From Promethearchaeota archaeon (GTDB lineage Archaea > Asgardarchaeota > Lokiarchaeia > Sigyniarchaeales > SOKP01): a DNA stretch of 64,000 nt. The DNA is taken from contig JAHPZJ010000010.1 of assembly GCA_019058245.1 (NCBI GenBank), forward strand, positions 62,001 to 126,000, given 5' to 3'. This document shows, one piece after another, positions 17,286-25,678 of this stretch. The notes beneath the pieces are model-generated. The model did no database searches. It was not told the origin of the DNA and saw only the letters and a program-made list of their open reading frames with translations. A program made the position numbers and the translations under genes. Numbering within the stretch: position 1 is the stretch's first letter; each line of letters begins with the position of its first letter.

Positions 17286-17630
17286 TTATAGCTCTTCTAT
17301 TAATGCAACTAAAAACGCAATAACCAATAGGACACATGCCCAAATTCCTGCTCCAAATACTATAAGCAAAATTGCTAAAATGAGAAATGTAAGCCAATGA
17401 AAGGGGATTGGATCATTTGGTCTAAATCCTGTTATAAAGGTTATTATTACAATAACTAAACCAATAATGAAAATAAGGACTCTTTCTAAAGCTACTAAAG
17501 GCGCAACAAATCCATAATCTCGATACCCTGGAAATCCTGCTAGATATAAAATTAGGAATACTAATCCTATGAATGCGCCGAGTATTACCAATATTTGTAT
17601 TAAATTTTCATTTTTGTACTTCCTTGTCAT
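17286..17630 (-). CDS. small membrane protein
   Basis: This 114-residue protein has a short polar start (MTRKYKNENL) and four hydrophobic segments: about 12-32, 45-66, 78-93 and 95-112. It ends in IEEL. No signature beyond the membrane layout is visible. Members of this size are common and uncharacterised in archaea. It is convergent with the ligase gene, so it is probably transcribed alone. Confidence 0.6.
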   Translation of the reverse strand: MTRKYKNENLIQILVILGAFIGLVFLILYLAGFPGYRDYGFVAPLVALERVLIFIIGLVIVIITFITGFRPNDPIPFHWLTFLILAILLIVFGAGIWACVLLVIAFLVALIEEL

Positions 17631-17774
17631 ATTCTATCATCTTTTTTTTAATGAATATTTTTTATTAAGATTCTAAATAATAAAAGCATTTAATATTTTC
17701 TTTTCTGAAATATTGAAAAGTATTATAAATGGGATTATAAATCTTTATTTAACATTTAAGCCAATTTAATAATT

Positions 17775-18719
17775 ATGAGCTTAAAGTACAATCAAACAAA
17801 AAATAAAATTATTGCCCATACATATTCTATTGTTGCCAGAGACCCTAAAACAGGCGAAATGGGTGTTGGAGTACAGAGTCACTGGTTTTCGGTGGGGAGT
17901 GTTGTCTCTTGGGGAGAGGCAGGAATTGGAGTTGTCGCAACACAATCACTTACGAATAAGTCTTTTGGATTACGAGGGCTTGATCTTCTAAAAGAAGGAA
18001 AATCTCCTCAAGAAGCTATAGATATACTACTCTCAGATGATGAAGGGAGAGATGTAAGGCAAGTTTCTATTCTGGATACTAAAGGAAGGGTAGCTACCCA
18101 TACAGGATCAAAGTGTATTAAGCATGCTGGTCACAAATTAGGAAATAATTTTTCTGTTCAAGCAAATTTAATGCTTTCTGACAAGGTATGGCCAGTTATG
18201 GCTGAAGTATATGAAAAAAGTGAGAATCTATCATTACCAGAGCGAATTGTTAAAAGTCTAGAAGCGGCAGAATCAGTTGGAGGAGATATAAGAGGAAAGC
18301 AGTCTGCCGCTTTATTGATTGTTGCTGGTGAATCAACAGAAAATAAATGGGAAGACCTTCTTATCGATCTTAGAGTAGAGGATCATATAGAACCATTAAA
18401 AGAGTTAAACAGATTACTAAAAGTTTATCGCGCATATGAGCATATGAACAATGGGGATCTTGCTATAGAAAAAGGTGATATAGATATTGCATTTAAAGAA
18501 TATGAAACTGCTCAGAAAATGCTCCCAGAAATCCTAGAAATAAAATTTTGGGTAGCTGTCTCTTTAGCTAATCAGAAAAGGATGAATAAGGCGACTGAGT
18601 TGTTTAAAGAAGTTTTCAAGAAAGATAAAAATTGGCGTATTCTTACAGAAAGACTCCCGCATTCAGAATTATTAAATCTAAGTGATGATGATCTAAAAAA
18701 AATTTTATCATTAAAATAG
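17775..18719 (+). CDS. DUF1028 (Ntn-hydrolase-like) protein with C-terminal TPR-like region
   Basis: The first ~215 residues match DUF1028, with HTYSIVARDPKTGEMGVGVQSHWFSVGSVVSWGEAGIGVVATQS and a later FSVQANLML. DUF1028 proteins have an Ntn-hydrolase-like fold and are often annotated as peptidases without proof. The last ~90 residues hold two helical repeats resembling TPRs (GDIDIAFKEYETAQKMLPE and MNKATELFKEVFKKD). The length of 314 suits the family with this tail. The substrate is unknown, and the neighbours give no pathway. Confidence 0.85.
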   Translation: MSLKYNQTKNKIIAHTYSIVARDPKTGEMGVGVQSHWFSVGSVVSWGEAGIGVVATQSLTNKSFGLRGLDLLKEGKSPQEAIDILLSDDEGRDVRQVSILDTKGRVATHTGSKCIKHAGHKLGNNFSVQANLMLSDKVWPVMAEVYEKSENLSLPERIVKSLEAAESVGGDIRGKQSAALLIVAGESTENKWEDLLIDLRVEDHIEPLKELNRLLKVYRAYEHMNNGDLAIEKGDIDIAFKEYETAQKMLPEILEIKFWVAVSLANQKRMNKATELFKEVFKKDKNWRILTERLPHSELLNLSDDDLKKILSLK

Positions 18720-18802
18720 CATTACTGAGGGTTAATCCTTAATTCATTGATATTATCACGATATTTTTTAGTTTTAAATAATATCGTTATTGAAAGAAAA
18801 AT

Positions 18803-18967
18803 GTGATTGAAGAAAAAATTGCACGTTATAAAAATGGAATTATTACTGCAAAAGAGCTATCTAAAGGAAGATATGCTGATCGAACTTACTATGATAATTT
18901 AATTTCTAAATTTGAAAGGATATTAAGGTTCTACGAAGATTTAAAAACTTGGAAAGAATTCACATAA
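18803..18967 (+). CDS. possible small basic protein (54 aa)
   Basis: A GTG-initiated frame of 54 residues in an otherwise empty gap. The protein would be helical and charged (KNGIITAKELSKGRYADRTY, then a Leu/Phe/Glu-rich helix). A TATA-like run lies about 30 bases upstream. Codon use matches real genes here. The ATG at 18801 in another frame is immediately closed by TGA, so GTG is the only start. Function unknown, and it could be chance. Confidence 0.45.
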   Translation: MIEEKIARYKNGIITAKELSKGRYADRTYYDNLISKFERILRFYEDLKTWKEFT

Positions 18968-19092
18968 GTTTAAGTATATAATTATTTCTCAAATCCTTAA
19001 TATTAATCGAATCTATATTATATATAGAATGTAATGTTCATACATCTCTTAGAGTTAAGTTTTCTATTTTTACATTGATTTATTTACTCATA

Positions 19093-19701
19093 TTAAAATA
19101 AATGTAGTCCAAATTCTTTTTTTAAAATTTGATAAATTTTGTGCATAGGTAAACCTAATACATTTGAAGTAGAACCAATTATCTTACTTATAAACAAGTT
19201 TGCTTTATCCATTATTGAATAGGCTCCAGCTCTTCCCTTCCATTCATTAGTTTTGATATATTGCCATATTTCTTCATCAGTGAGTTCAAGGAATTCGACA
19301 ATTGTGGTATCAGTATCAAAGATAATTTTAGAAGTTTGAATATCAGTAATTGCGATTCCTGTAATTAGTTTATGAGATTTTCCTACTAATCTTTTAAGAA
19401 TACTAAATGCTTGTTCCTCATTATGAGCTTTTCCAATAATTTCTCCATTAAGTAATACAATAGTATCTGCAGCAATAATAATTCCGTCTATTTTCTTTTT
19501 TATTAATTCATTTTTTGCATATAACATTTTTGCTTTAGCGAGTTCTTTCACAAGTTCAATTGCATTTGGAAATTTTGTTTTGTATTTCTCTTCTTTAATA
19601 TTAGTGACAAATATTTCAAATGGAATTAGCGCGCGTTTGAGGATTTCACTTCGATCACTTGATTTTGAAGCGAGGATAATTCTTTTCAAAATTATTATCA
19701 C
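19093..19701 (-). CDS. maf: Maf-family nucleotide pyrophosphatase
   Basis: The 202 residues match Maf/YhdE enzymes, which hydrolyse non-canonical or modified nucleoside triphosphates to monophosphates. Motifs seen: ILASKSSDRSEIL at the start, IIAADTIVLLNGEIIGKA in the middle with the catalytic Asp, and EWKGRAGAYSIMDKANLFI followed by SNVLGLPM near the end. The length is normal. An ATG two codons downstream or later is possible, because the frame begins MIIILKRIIL. It stands alone between two plus-strand genes. Confidence 0.9.
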   Translation of the reverse strand: MIIILKRIILASKSSDRSEILKRALIPFEIFVTNIKEEKYKTKFPNAIELVKELAKAKMLYAKNELIKKKIDGIIIAADTIVLLNGEIIGKAHNEEQAFSILKRLVGKSHKLITGIAITDIQTSKIIFDTDTTIVEFLELTDEEIWQYIKTNEWKGRAGAYSIMDKANLFISKIIGSTSNVLGLPMHKIYQILKKEFGLHLF

Positions 19702-19865
19702 ATTCTTGAAATTTGATATTTGTCTTAGAAAAAGTTCATTATTTTAGTAAATTTTTGTATTTAGTATTATTTAAAATAAACAATTTCATTTGTCTTAGAA
19801 ATAAATTTATTTGACTAATTTTTATACCCAAATATCAACTAATTATTAATTAAATCAATCTAATT

Positions 19866-20969
19866 ATGGAATACTTTTGGATTTGTTATTTATTAATTTT
19901 ATTTTCTTTTTTTTTTATTCTTTTTAGTTATTTGCATTTTGCTTATAAACCAAACGTTCTAAATAACTTACTTGGATTTGGGGCTACCTTTTTTGTTTTT
20001 TTTAATATAGCTATGATGTTGGTATTAATGAATCAGGATCTCGCACTTCGTCCATTTTTTATACCTTTTTGGTTATTTATTTTTGGGATTCCCATACTAA
20101 CTGTAGGTATCTTAATTATTTTCAGTACTGGATTGTCTTTTTTAGCTAAAAACATATCTAATAAAGATTTATCTAAATATAAACAAAAAATAATTAGAAA
20201 AAACGCCAACTTAAGTAAATATAAAAAAGACATCCTTCGAAAGTCTAATCATGTTTTAATTTTTATTTGTTTTCTAATTGCTTGGTATATTGGTTTAGTA
20301 CTTGCCAACCATTTTACTGGAAGCTCAAAAGGAATGATCCCTGAAGAAAATAATATGCTTTTATTATATTTCAAAATTGTAAGTACCCCAAATTCAATTG
20401 CAAATGTTCTTTTTTCACTAGGATGGTTTTATTATCTATTATTTGTTATATTTTATATTTTAAATCTATTTATGCTTGCTAATGAGTTTACAAGAAAATC
20501 TCGTTTTATTTCTTTCCCTTTTAATTTTTTTTCTAAAGTTTATCTTTCAAATGAGGAACAAGAGAATTATGGGACTTATCTTTATTTTACGATTGGTCAG
20601 ATGTTTGCTTCCTTTATTTGTCCTCCAATGGTATTTCTTGCTATTTTAGGTATAAGTTCTATTGGTGATTTGATGACAAGTCAAATAGGTATAAGAATCG
20701 GAAAAAAACATATTTCTTGGAATCAAGATAAAACTTGGGAAGGCGCTCTAGCAGGAATAATTACAACTTTTATTATTAGTTTTTTTTTTATAGGTTTATT
20801 TTGGTCTATAATTTTTTGTATTATTTTTTTTGCGTTTGACATTTTAACAAACAAACCAATCAAAGTATCAGACAATCTCCTAATCCCAATTGGTCTAAGC
20901 ATATCATTTATATTCATCAGATTTTTTTGTAATTTTAATTCTTTTTCTATTATAGTTCAATGGCTTTAA
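19866..20969 (+). CDS. polyprenol (dolichol) kinase-like membrane protein, copy 1
   Basis: This 367-residue protein has about nine hydrophobic segments. The conserved part is SSIGDLMTSQIGIRIGKKHI...KTWEGALAG and, later, KVSDNLLIPIG. These correspond to the GDA-x-A-x-x-x-G-x-x-x-GK...K-x-x-EG-x-x-A and DN-x-x-x-P motifs of CTP-dependent dolichol/phytol kinases (CTP transferase superfamily). It probably phosphorylates a polyprenol or transfers CMP in the membrane for glycan or lipid synthesis. A second related gene follows after 52 bases, so the two may act as a pair or result from duplication. Confidence 0.65.
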   Translation: MEYFWICYLLILFSFFFILFSYLHFAYKPNVLNNLLGFGATFFVFFNIAMMLVLMNQDLALRPFFIPFWLFIFGIPILTVGILIIFSTGLSFLAKNISNKDLSKYKQKIIRKNANLSKYKKDILRKSNHVLIFICFLIAWYIGLVLANHFTGSSKGMIPEENNMLLLYFKIVSTPNSIANVLFSLGWFYYLLFVIFYILNLFMLANEFTRKSRFISFPFNFFSKVYLSNEEQENYGTYLYFTIGQMFASFICPPMVFLAILGISSIGDLMTSQIGIRIGKKHISWNQDKTWEGALAGIITTFIISFFFIGLFWSIIFCIIFFAFDILTNKPIKVSDNLLIPIGLSISFIFIRFFCNFNSFSIIVQWL

Positions 20970-21021
20970 ATCCTATAATCCTATTTTAAGGCAGTAAAAA
21001 TTTTTAAATCATTCAGCTTTA

Positions 21022-22065
21022 ATGGTTAACAGTATGTACTTTTTACCTACAAGCATAATTTTCATTGGATATTTTATTTTAACCTTAATTTATACCTTAA
21101 AAAATAGGAAGGAAAAGATCAAAAATCACTTATTTAGTAATGAACTAGTAATCGCTTCATTATTTTTATTAGCAGGAATTTTATATCCCTATATCTATAG
21201 CTTTCATTCACCAAATTTAAGTCAAAATTCATTAAATTATTTATGGTTATTTACATCCACCATTTTTCTAGTTGAAATGGGTGTTTGGTTTCTTACCTTA
21301 ATATATAATACTATTATTTCAAAAAGAAATCCTAAAATTATGGCTGAACGGGATTATAATAAATTTTGTGAAGACTTTAATAATAATTGGCAAGATAATT
21401 TAAAATCTGAAGTTGGTCGTAAATTATTACACTTATTTACATGTTTTGTGATTTTTTTTTTTTGGACATTAGGAACTATCCTTGATAATTTGGGTATTTT
21501 ATCTCAATGGGGATTAGATTATTATAGTTTTTCTTACTGGTTAATAGTCACTGTAGGATTTGGATTTGTCATAATGTTTCAAGTCGCTGACTTGACACGA
21601 TTAAATAAATTTTATATGCTCCCTAATTGGGCTAAGCGTTGGTATCGAGACATGAAACAAAGTGAACTAAATACATTTATAGCCTCTACTCCCTTAGTAT
21701 TATCTTTTATTCCATTTCTTTTTGCACCCTTTCCTATTTTCGCTTCAGTAGCATTAATCACAACAGGTGCAGATGCTGTAGCATGTTTAATCGGTAAAAA
21801 ATATGGAAAACACTATCTAAAAACAAATTCTAAAAAAACAATTGAGGGTTTTATTGCAGGAGGGTTTACTACTTTTATGATAGTAATTTTCATTTCTATA
21901 ATATATAATCCTTGGTTACAAGTAGGTTTTGAAAAAATAATTTTTATGAGCTTGATTGCTACTTCTTTATTTTTATTAGTTGATGCATTTGCCAAAAATA
22001 TATCTGATAATATTTTAAATCCATTATTAACCGGATTTGGAATGTGGATAATATTTTTGATTTAA
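21022..22065 (+). CDS. polyprenol (dolichol) kinase-like membrane protein, copy 2
   Basis: The 347-residue protein has about eight hydrophobic segments. TTGADAVACLIGKKYGKHYLKTNSKKTIEGFIAGG and SDNILNPLLTG match the two signature regions of dolichol/phytol kinase-type CTP transferases more closely than copy 1 does. A central GRKLLHLFTCF segment recalls the R-K-x-x-H motif of the same family. Together with the upstream gene it forms a likely two-gene unit for isoprenoid lipid activation. Whether it is an archaeal dolichol kinase or a related cytidylyltransferase cannot be decided here. Confidence 0.7.
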   Translation: MVNSMYFLPTSIIFIGYFILTLIYTLKNRKEKIKNHLFSNELVIASLFLLAGILYPYIYSFHSPNLSQNSLNYLWLFTSTIFLVEMGVWFLTLIYNTIISKRNPKIMAERDYNKFCEDFNNNWQDNLKSEVGRKLLHLFTCFVIFFFWTLGTILDNLGILSQWGLDYYSFSYWLIVTVGFGFVIMFQVADLTRLNKFYMLPNWAKRWYRDMKQSELNTFIASTPLVLSFIPFLFAPFPIFASVALITTGADAVACLIGKKYGKHYLKTNSKKTIEGFIAGGFTTFMIVIFISIIYNPWLQVGFEKIIFMSLIATSLFLLVDAFAKNISDNILNPLLTGFGMWIIFLI

Positions 22066-22108
22066 AATTATTAAATATTAAAAAATACCAATAAGAAGTT
22101 AATAATTT

Positions 22109-22399
22109 TTATCCTCCAAAATAAATATAAATGAAAACAACTTGATCTTCATCCTTTAGTAATGTTTCCAAGAATTTATCGTGACGATAGCTCCTCCCAT
22201 TGATAATAATTGAAAGAAGTTTGTTAAAAACACCCCTTTCTCCTTTTTCCCAGATTAAGTCAATAAATTTATTACCATATTTTTGTCCAAAGTAATCAAT
22301 TAATTCATTTAAAGTCAATTCTTTATCAAATTCAAGAACTTCGAACACATTTTTAGTAATTTCATTAAAAGGCGGAGAAAATTCGAGATTTAACTTCAT
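22109..22399 (-). CDS. MoaD/ThiS/Urm1-like ubiquitin-fold protein ending Gly-Gly
   Basis: A 96-residue beta-grasp candidate. It opens with a KLNLEF strand, has LNELIDYFGQKYG as the helix, then LLSIIINGRSY and DEDQVVFIYIYFGG with the terminal Gly-Gly exposed at the last two residues. Terminal GG is required for adenylation by E1/MoeB-like enzymes, either for sulfur transfer or for conjugation to proteins. A FEVLEFDKELTL insertion before the helix matches Urm1 more than short MoaD. No activating enzyme or molybdopterin gene lies nearby, so sulfur carrier and protein modifier are both open. Confidence 0.75.
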   Translation of the reverse strand: MKLNLEFSPPFNEITKNVFEVLEFDKELTLNELIDYFGQKYGNKFIDLIWEKGERGVFNKLLSIIINGRSYRHDKFLETLLKDEDQVVFIYIYFGG

Positions 22400-22519
22400 T
22401 TTTAATGATAATGCTTTCTTTTTATATTTTCTATAAATTAAATATTAACAACTGATTAAAAAGTTGATTATAATAAAAAATAAAAAATTTAGAGAAGAAT
22501 TTTTATATTCAATTTTGAA

Positions 22520-22720
22520 TTAATCATCTTCTTTTGCTTCTTTCATCCCTTTCTTTATCCCTTTCTTCAAGCTTCCAGATTTAACAGCTTTTTTCGCACC
22601 TTTACCAGCTGCTTCTGAACCTGTTACTCCTTCTACTAATTTTCCTAAACCTTTTGCGAAACCTTTCTTTATTTTCTTTCCCATTTTACTTTTCTTCTTT
22701 TTTTCTTCGTCGTCACCCAT
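22520..22720 (-). CDS. small Lys/Gly-rich basic protein
   Basis: The 66 residues are mostly Lys, Gly, Ala and Glu. The acidic ends (MGDDEEKKKK and KEAKEDD) bracket a repetitive basic centre (KKIKKGFAKGLGKL, KGAKKAVKSGSLKKGIKKG), which could form amphipathic helices. It resembles short basic proteins that bind nucleic acid or membranes, but I cannot assign it. A good GAGG sequence lies shortly before the ATG. Biased composition is a caution, although codon use looks coding. Confidence 0.55.
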   Translation of the reverse strand: MGDDEEKKKKSKMGKKIKKGFAKGLGKLVEGVTGSEAAGKGAKKAVKSGSLKKGIKKGMKEAKEDD

Positions 22721-23012
22721 TATATTTCAACCTCTTGTCTATTTATAAGTTTATACGTCTTTTTTTTTTTCTTTAAAATCAATTCAGTTATAAAAAAAGT
22801 AAATTCATATATTAAGATAATGTCAATTCTGATATAATAAATGTTTTGAAAATCTAAAATAATGTACCTTTAAAAGAAACGATTTAAATGAATTAATAAT
22901 TCAATGAACTCAATAATTTTTTTATTAAAATTTTAACAAATATATTCTAATATTGTAAATAGTAAATATCCCTATCAATAAATAACAAATTAATAGTTTT
23001 GTACAGTTCAAA

Positions 23013-24017
23013 ATGGCTAAAGTATTTTTTATTTCAAAAAATAATGTTCGAGATGCTTGGTTGTCTGCTTTAGGTCAAATATTATATAATGGTGATGATA
23101 TTAAAACTGAGTATGATAAGCCAGAAGATCCTCCTTCTAAGGATGCTTCAGTTTTAATAGAAATAAAAGATCCTTTCAGTAGTCCTATAACACGAAAAGA
23201 TAAAACTCTAAAAATAAAATCTAAATTTGGCAACTCTTATGAAATCTATGGCAGTATAGCCGATACTTATTTAATAGGATCGATTCAAAGTGGTTATATT
23301 GAAGAGATTTTGGATGGAATAAATGATCATTATTTATTTGAGTCTGGAGCGAGTTTTCCATATTCTTATCATGATAGAATTTTCAATTATACTCCTTACG
23401 CTCTTGAGGATACTATCCACACCTATTATGATGTAGATTTTGTTGAAAGTGAATTTGTTAAAAAACATCAGAAGTTAATTAAAGCAGAAATGATAAAATT
23501 TTCAGAAGATAAGGTTATATGGAAATTAAAGAATGGTGTGGAATTTGAATTAGATAAAAATATTTCGCAGAGAATGGGAATAAAACAAATACCATTAGGT
23601 ATTCTTAATTTTCCAAGAATCAACCAAATTGAATATATTATAAATAAATTAAAAGAAAAACCATATAGTCGCCGAGCACAAGCAATAACTTGGAGACCAC
23701 TTATAGACCCCTTTCATGTAGATCCTCCTTGTTTGCAACGAATCTATATGCGAATTAAAGAAGGGAAGTTATTAATGCAGACAACATGGAGAAGTAGAGA
23801 TTTATTCAGAGCTTGGGAAGCTAATGTAAATGGAATGATTAGAATCCAAAAATATGTTGCTGAAAAATTAGATGTAGAAATTGGTCATTATTTGGATTTC
23901 AGCAATTCACTTCATATTTATGGAAGAACTATTTCTGAAGTAAAAGATATGCTAGAACGCATGAAAAGTAGAGGAGCATTACCTGAAGAAATTATTAATA
24001 AGATGGAAGGAGAATGA
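23013..24017 (+). CDS. ThyA-family thymidylate synthase-like protein
   Basis: The C-terminal half (residues 215-310) matches ThyA-type enzymes: SRRAQAITWRP with the paired arginines (220-221), the catalytic Cys in DPPCLQ (C240), RSRDLFRAWEANVNG for the phosphate and nucleotide contacts, and SNSLHIYG with the conserved His-x-Tyr (H301). The N-terminal half is divergent, as in archaeal ThyA homologues. It could make dTMP or a hydroxymethyl pyrimidine nucleotide. A genuine ThyX lies at 6681-7304, so thymidylate synthase activity should not be assumed. Confidence 0.8.
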   Translation: MAKVFFISKNNVRDAWLSALGQILYNGDDIKTEYDKPEDPPSKDASVLIEIKDPFSSPITRKDKTLKIKSKFGNSYEIYGSIADTYLIGSIQSGYIEEILDGINDHYLFESGASFPYSYHDRIFNYTPYALEDTIHTYYDVDFVESEFVKKHQKLIKAEMIKFSEDKVIWKLKNGVEFELDKNISQRMGIKQIPLGILNFPRINQIEYIINKLKEKPYSRRAQAITWRPLIDPFHVDPPCLQRIYMRIKEGKLLMQTTWRSRDLFRAWEANVNGMIRIQKYVAEKLDVEIGHYLDFSNSLHIYGRTISEVKDMLERMKSRGALPEEIINKMEGE

Positions 24018-24048
24018 TATTCACAAAACACGTTTTTTAAATATAGTT

Positions 24049-24663
24049 TTAAGTTTCACGTAAATAATTCAAAGAAAAAATAACTAGGTTTGAAAGAAAA
24101 TCAATTATTTTTTCATCTGTATCAAATAATTCCATTATAGATAAATGATGATATAAAATCGCATTAATAAGATTATAAATAAAGATAAAAGTCTCAACTA
24201 ATTTTTTCTCAGGTATTTGCTTAAAGCTTTCATTTGTCATTCTTAATTCTTGTGCCATATTTTTGAAAAAAATAAAAACTTCCTTTTTCTGTGAATTAAG
24301 TAGGTTTTTATCAGATTGTATAGCAGATCTAAAAGCTATTATGTATCCTTTGTTTTCAAGATGATTCTTATATAATTCTAAAATAAAATGATTGAGGAAT
24401 TCTCTAATGTTTTTATTATTGACACTTATTAAATTAATTCTTTTAAAAAAGTGTTTCATTGATTCCTCAAAATATTTTCTTATTATATCTTCTTTTCCCT
24501 TAGGAAAATATTTATATATAGTACCTATACTAATTTTAGCTGATTTTGCTACATGATTGGTGCTTGTTTTATGATATCCCCTTTTTAAAATTAGTGTGAA
24601 AAATGTTTTATAAATCAAATCTATTTTTTCTTGTTTATTTCGTGAAAATTTTTTAGATGACAT
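24049..24663 (-). CDS. TetR family transcriptional regulator
   Basis: The start at 24663 (MSSKKFSRNKQEK) is chosen because the longer open frame to 24720 would run through the palindromic operator and the TATA box at 24699-24705. Residues ~5-50 are a TetR helix-turn-helix: KIDLIYKTFFTLILKRGYHKTSTNHVAKSAKISIGTIYKYFPKGKEDI. The remaining ~150 residues are the helical ligand/dimer domain. It diverges from a methyltransferase gene 90 bases away and probably represses it and itself. Confidence 0.9.
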   Translation of the reverse strand: MSSKKFSRNKQEKIDLIYKTFFTLILKRGYHKTSTNHVAKSAKISIGTIYKYFPKGKEDIIRKYFEESMKHFFKRINLISVNNKNIREFLNHFILELYKNHLENKGYIIAFRSAIQSDKNLLNSQKKEVFIFFKNMAQELRMTNESFKQIPEKKLVETFIFIYNLINAILYHHLSIMELFDTDEKIIDFLSNLVIFSLNYLRET

Positions 24664-24677
24664 AATAATTACAATAA

Positions 24678-24693
24678 ATGAGCAATTACTCAT
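24678..24693. promoter_or_regulatory. secondary operator-like palindrome
   Basis: ATGAGCAATTACTCAT is a near-perfect dyad (5-bp outer arms ATGAG/CTCAT and an AATT centre). It shares the GAG(T/C)AA half-site logic of the stronger palindrome next to it and lies in the probable leader of the tetR transcript. Confidence 0.45.
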
Positions 24694-24700
24694 AAAGTTT

Positions 24701-24724
24701 ATAAGCGAGTAAATACTCACTTAT
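24701..24724. promoter_or_regulatory. TetR operator palindrome
   Basis: ATAAGCGAGTA and TACTCACTTAT are 11-base arms around a two-base centre, with one mismatch in 11 pairs. The site lies between the divergent tetR and methyltransferase genes and overlaps TATA-like sequence for both. This is the usual place and form of a TetR operator. Confidence 0.65.
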
Positions 24725-24753
24725 TATAATATAATTAAAACAAATATTTAAAC

Positions 24754-25650
24754 ATGATTCAAGAAATTGTTACCGAATTTAATAAATCCAATAATCAAAA
24801 CGATGTTTCTAAAGTAGAAAGTATTATTTCTCCAATATTTTCTGGAAAAGATAAAGAGAGTAAGCAATTTCGCGAAAATATAAAGGGATTATTATTGGAT
24901 GCTATGAAAAATGCAGGAACTAATTCTTTTCAAAGAAATGCTTTTTGGTTTTATGTGAAAAAAACTATTACTAAAGGTTTAAAAAATGGAAAGCCAATAA
25001 TAGAAGTGGAAGAGAGTTTGCGAAATTTTATTAGAAAGCATGTGGATAGAGATAAAGATATTAAGTCTCAAGAATTCAAATTTGCTAAATTGAGGTTTGA
25101 AAATATTAAAAACTACATTGTAGGAGATAAAATACTCGATCTGGGTGCGGGAAATGGTCTTTTAGCTTTAGAAATTAAGAAACAGCTTAAAAAAGAGGTT
25201 TTATTGGTTGATATAATTGATTATAACTATACAGATCTTCCAATTATAATATTTAATCCTAAAGATCCTCTACCTATTGCTAATGAGGAAGTGGATACTA
25301 CTATTCTCTATTGTGTTTTGCATCATGCAAGTAATCCTGAACATTTATTGCATGAAGCAGCGAGAGTTACTAAAAGACGCTTAGTAATTAAAGAAAGCTA
25401 TATTGAGAAAGAGAATATCATGATAACTAATAGTTTTGTTGATTGGTTTTTTAATCGAGTGATTGGTGATGAAGATATAAATGTTCCACTTAATTTTCTT
25501 AAAATTAAATCATGGGAGACTCTTCTCAAATCATATGGTTTTACTGTAATTGAAACTAAATATGTTGGCACAGATGAGCCAGCAGTCCCGGAACATCATG
25601 TATTTATTATTGCTGAAAAATCTAATTCTATATATTCTAATTATCATTAA
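24754..25650 (+). CDS. SAM-dependent methyltransferase
   Basis: A 298-residue class I methyltransferase. Motif I is KILDLGAGNGLLALEI (around 128-143), then LLVDIIDY and a motif IV-like VDTTILYCVLHHASNPEHLL, continuing with TKRRLVIKES. The first ~110 residues are helical and may be a dimer or substrate domain. The AVPEHHVFIIAEK end matches small-molecule methyltransferases. It is divergent from tetR across a palindromic site, so it is probably ligand-induced. The substrate is not known. Confidence 0.8.
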   Translation: MIQEIVTEFNKSNNQNDVSKVESIISPIFSGKDKESKQFRENIKGLLLDAMKNAGTNSFQRNAFWFYVKKTITKGLKNGKPIIEVEESLRNFIRKHVDRDKDIKSQEFKFAKLRFENIKNYIVGDKILDLGAGNGLLALEIKKQLKKEVLLVDIIDYNYTDLPIIIFNPKDPLPIANEEVDTTILYCVLHHASNPEHLLHEAARVTKRRLVIKESYIEKENIMITNSFVDWFFNRVIGDEDINVPLNFLKIKSWETLLKSYGFTVIETKYVGTDEPAVPEHHVFIIAEKSNSIYSNYH

Positions 25651-25678
25651 GTTGAATTTGAATATGGTTTTAAAGTTG

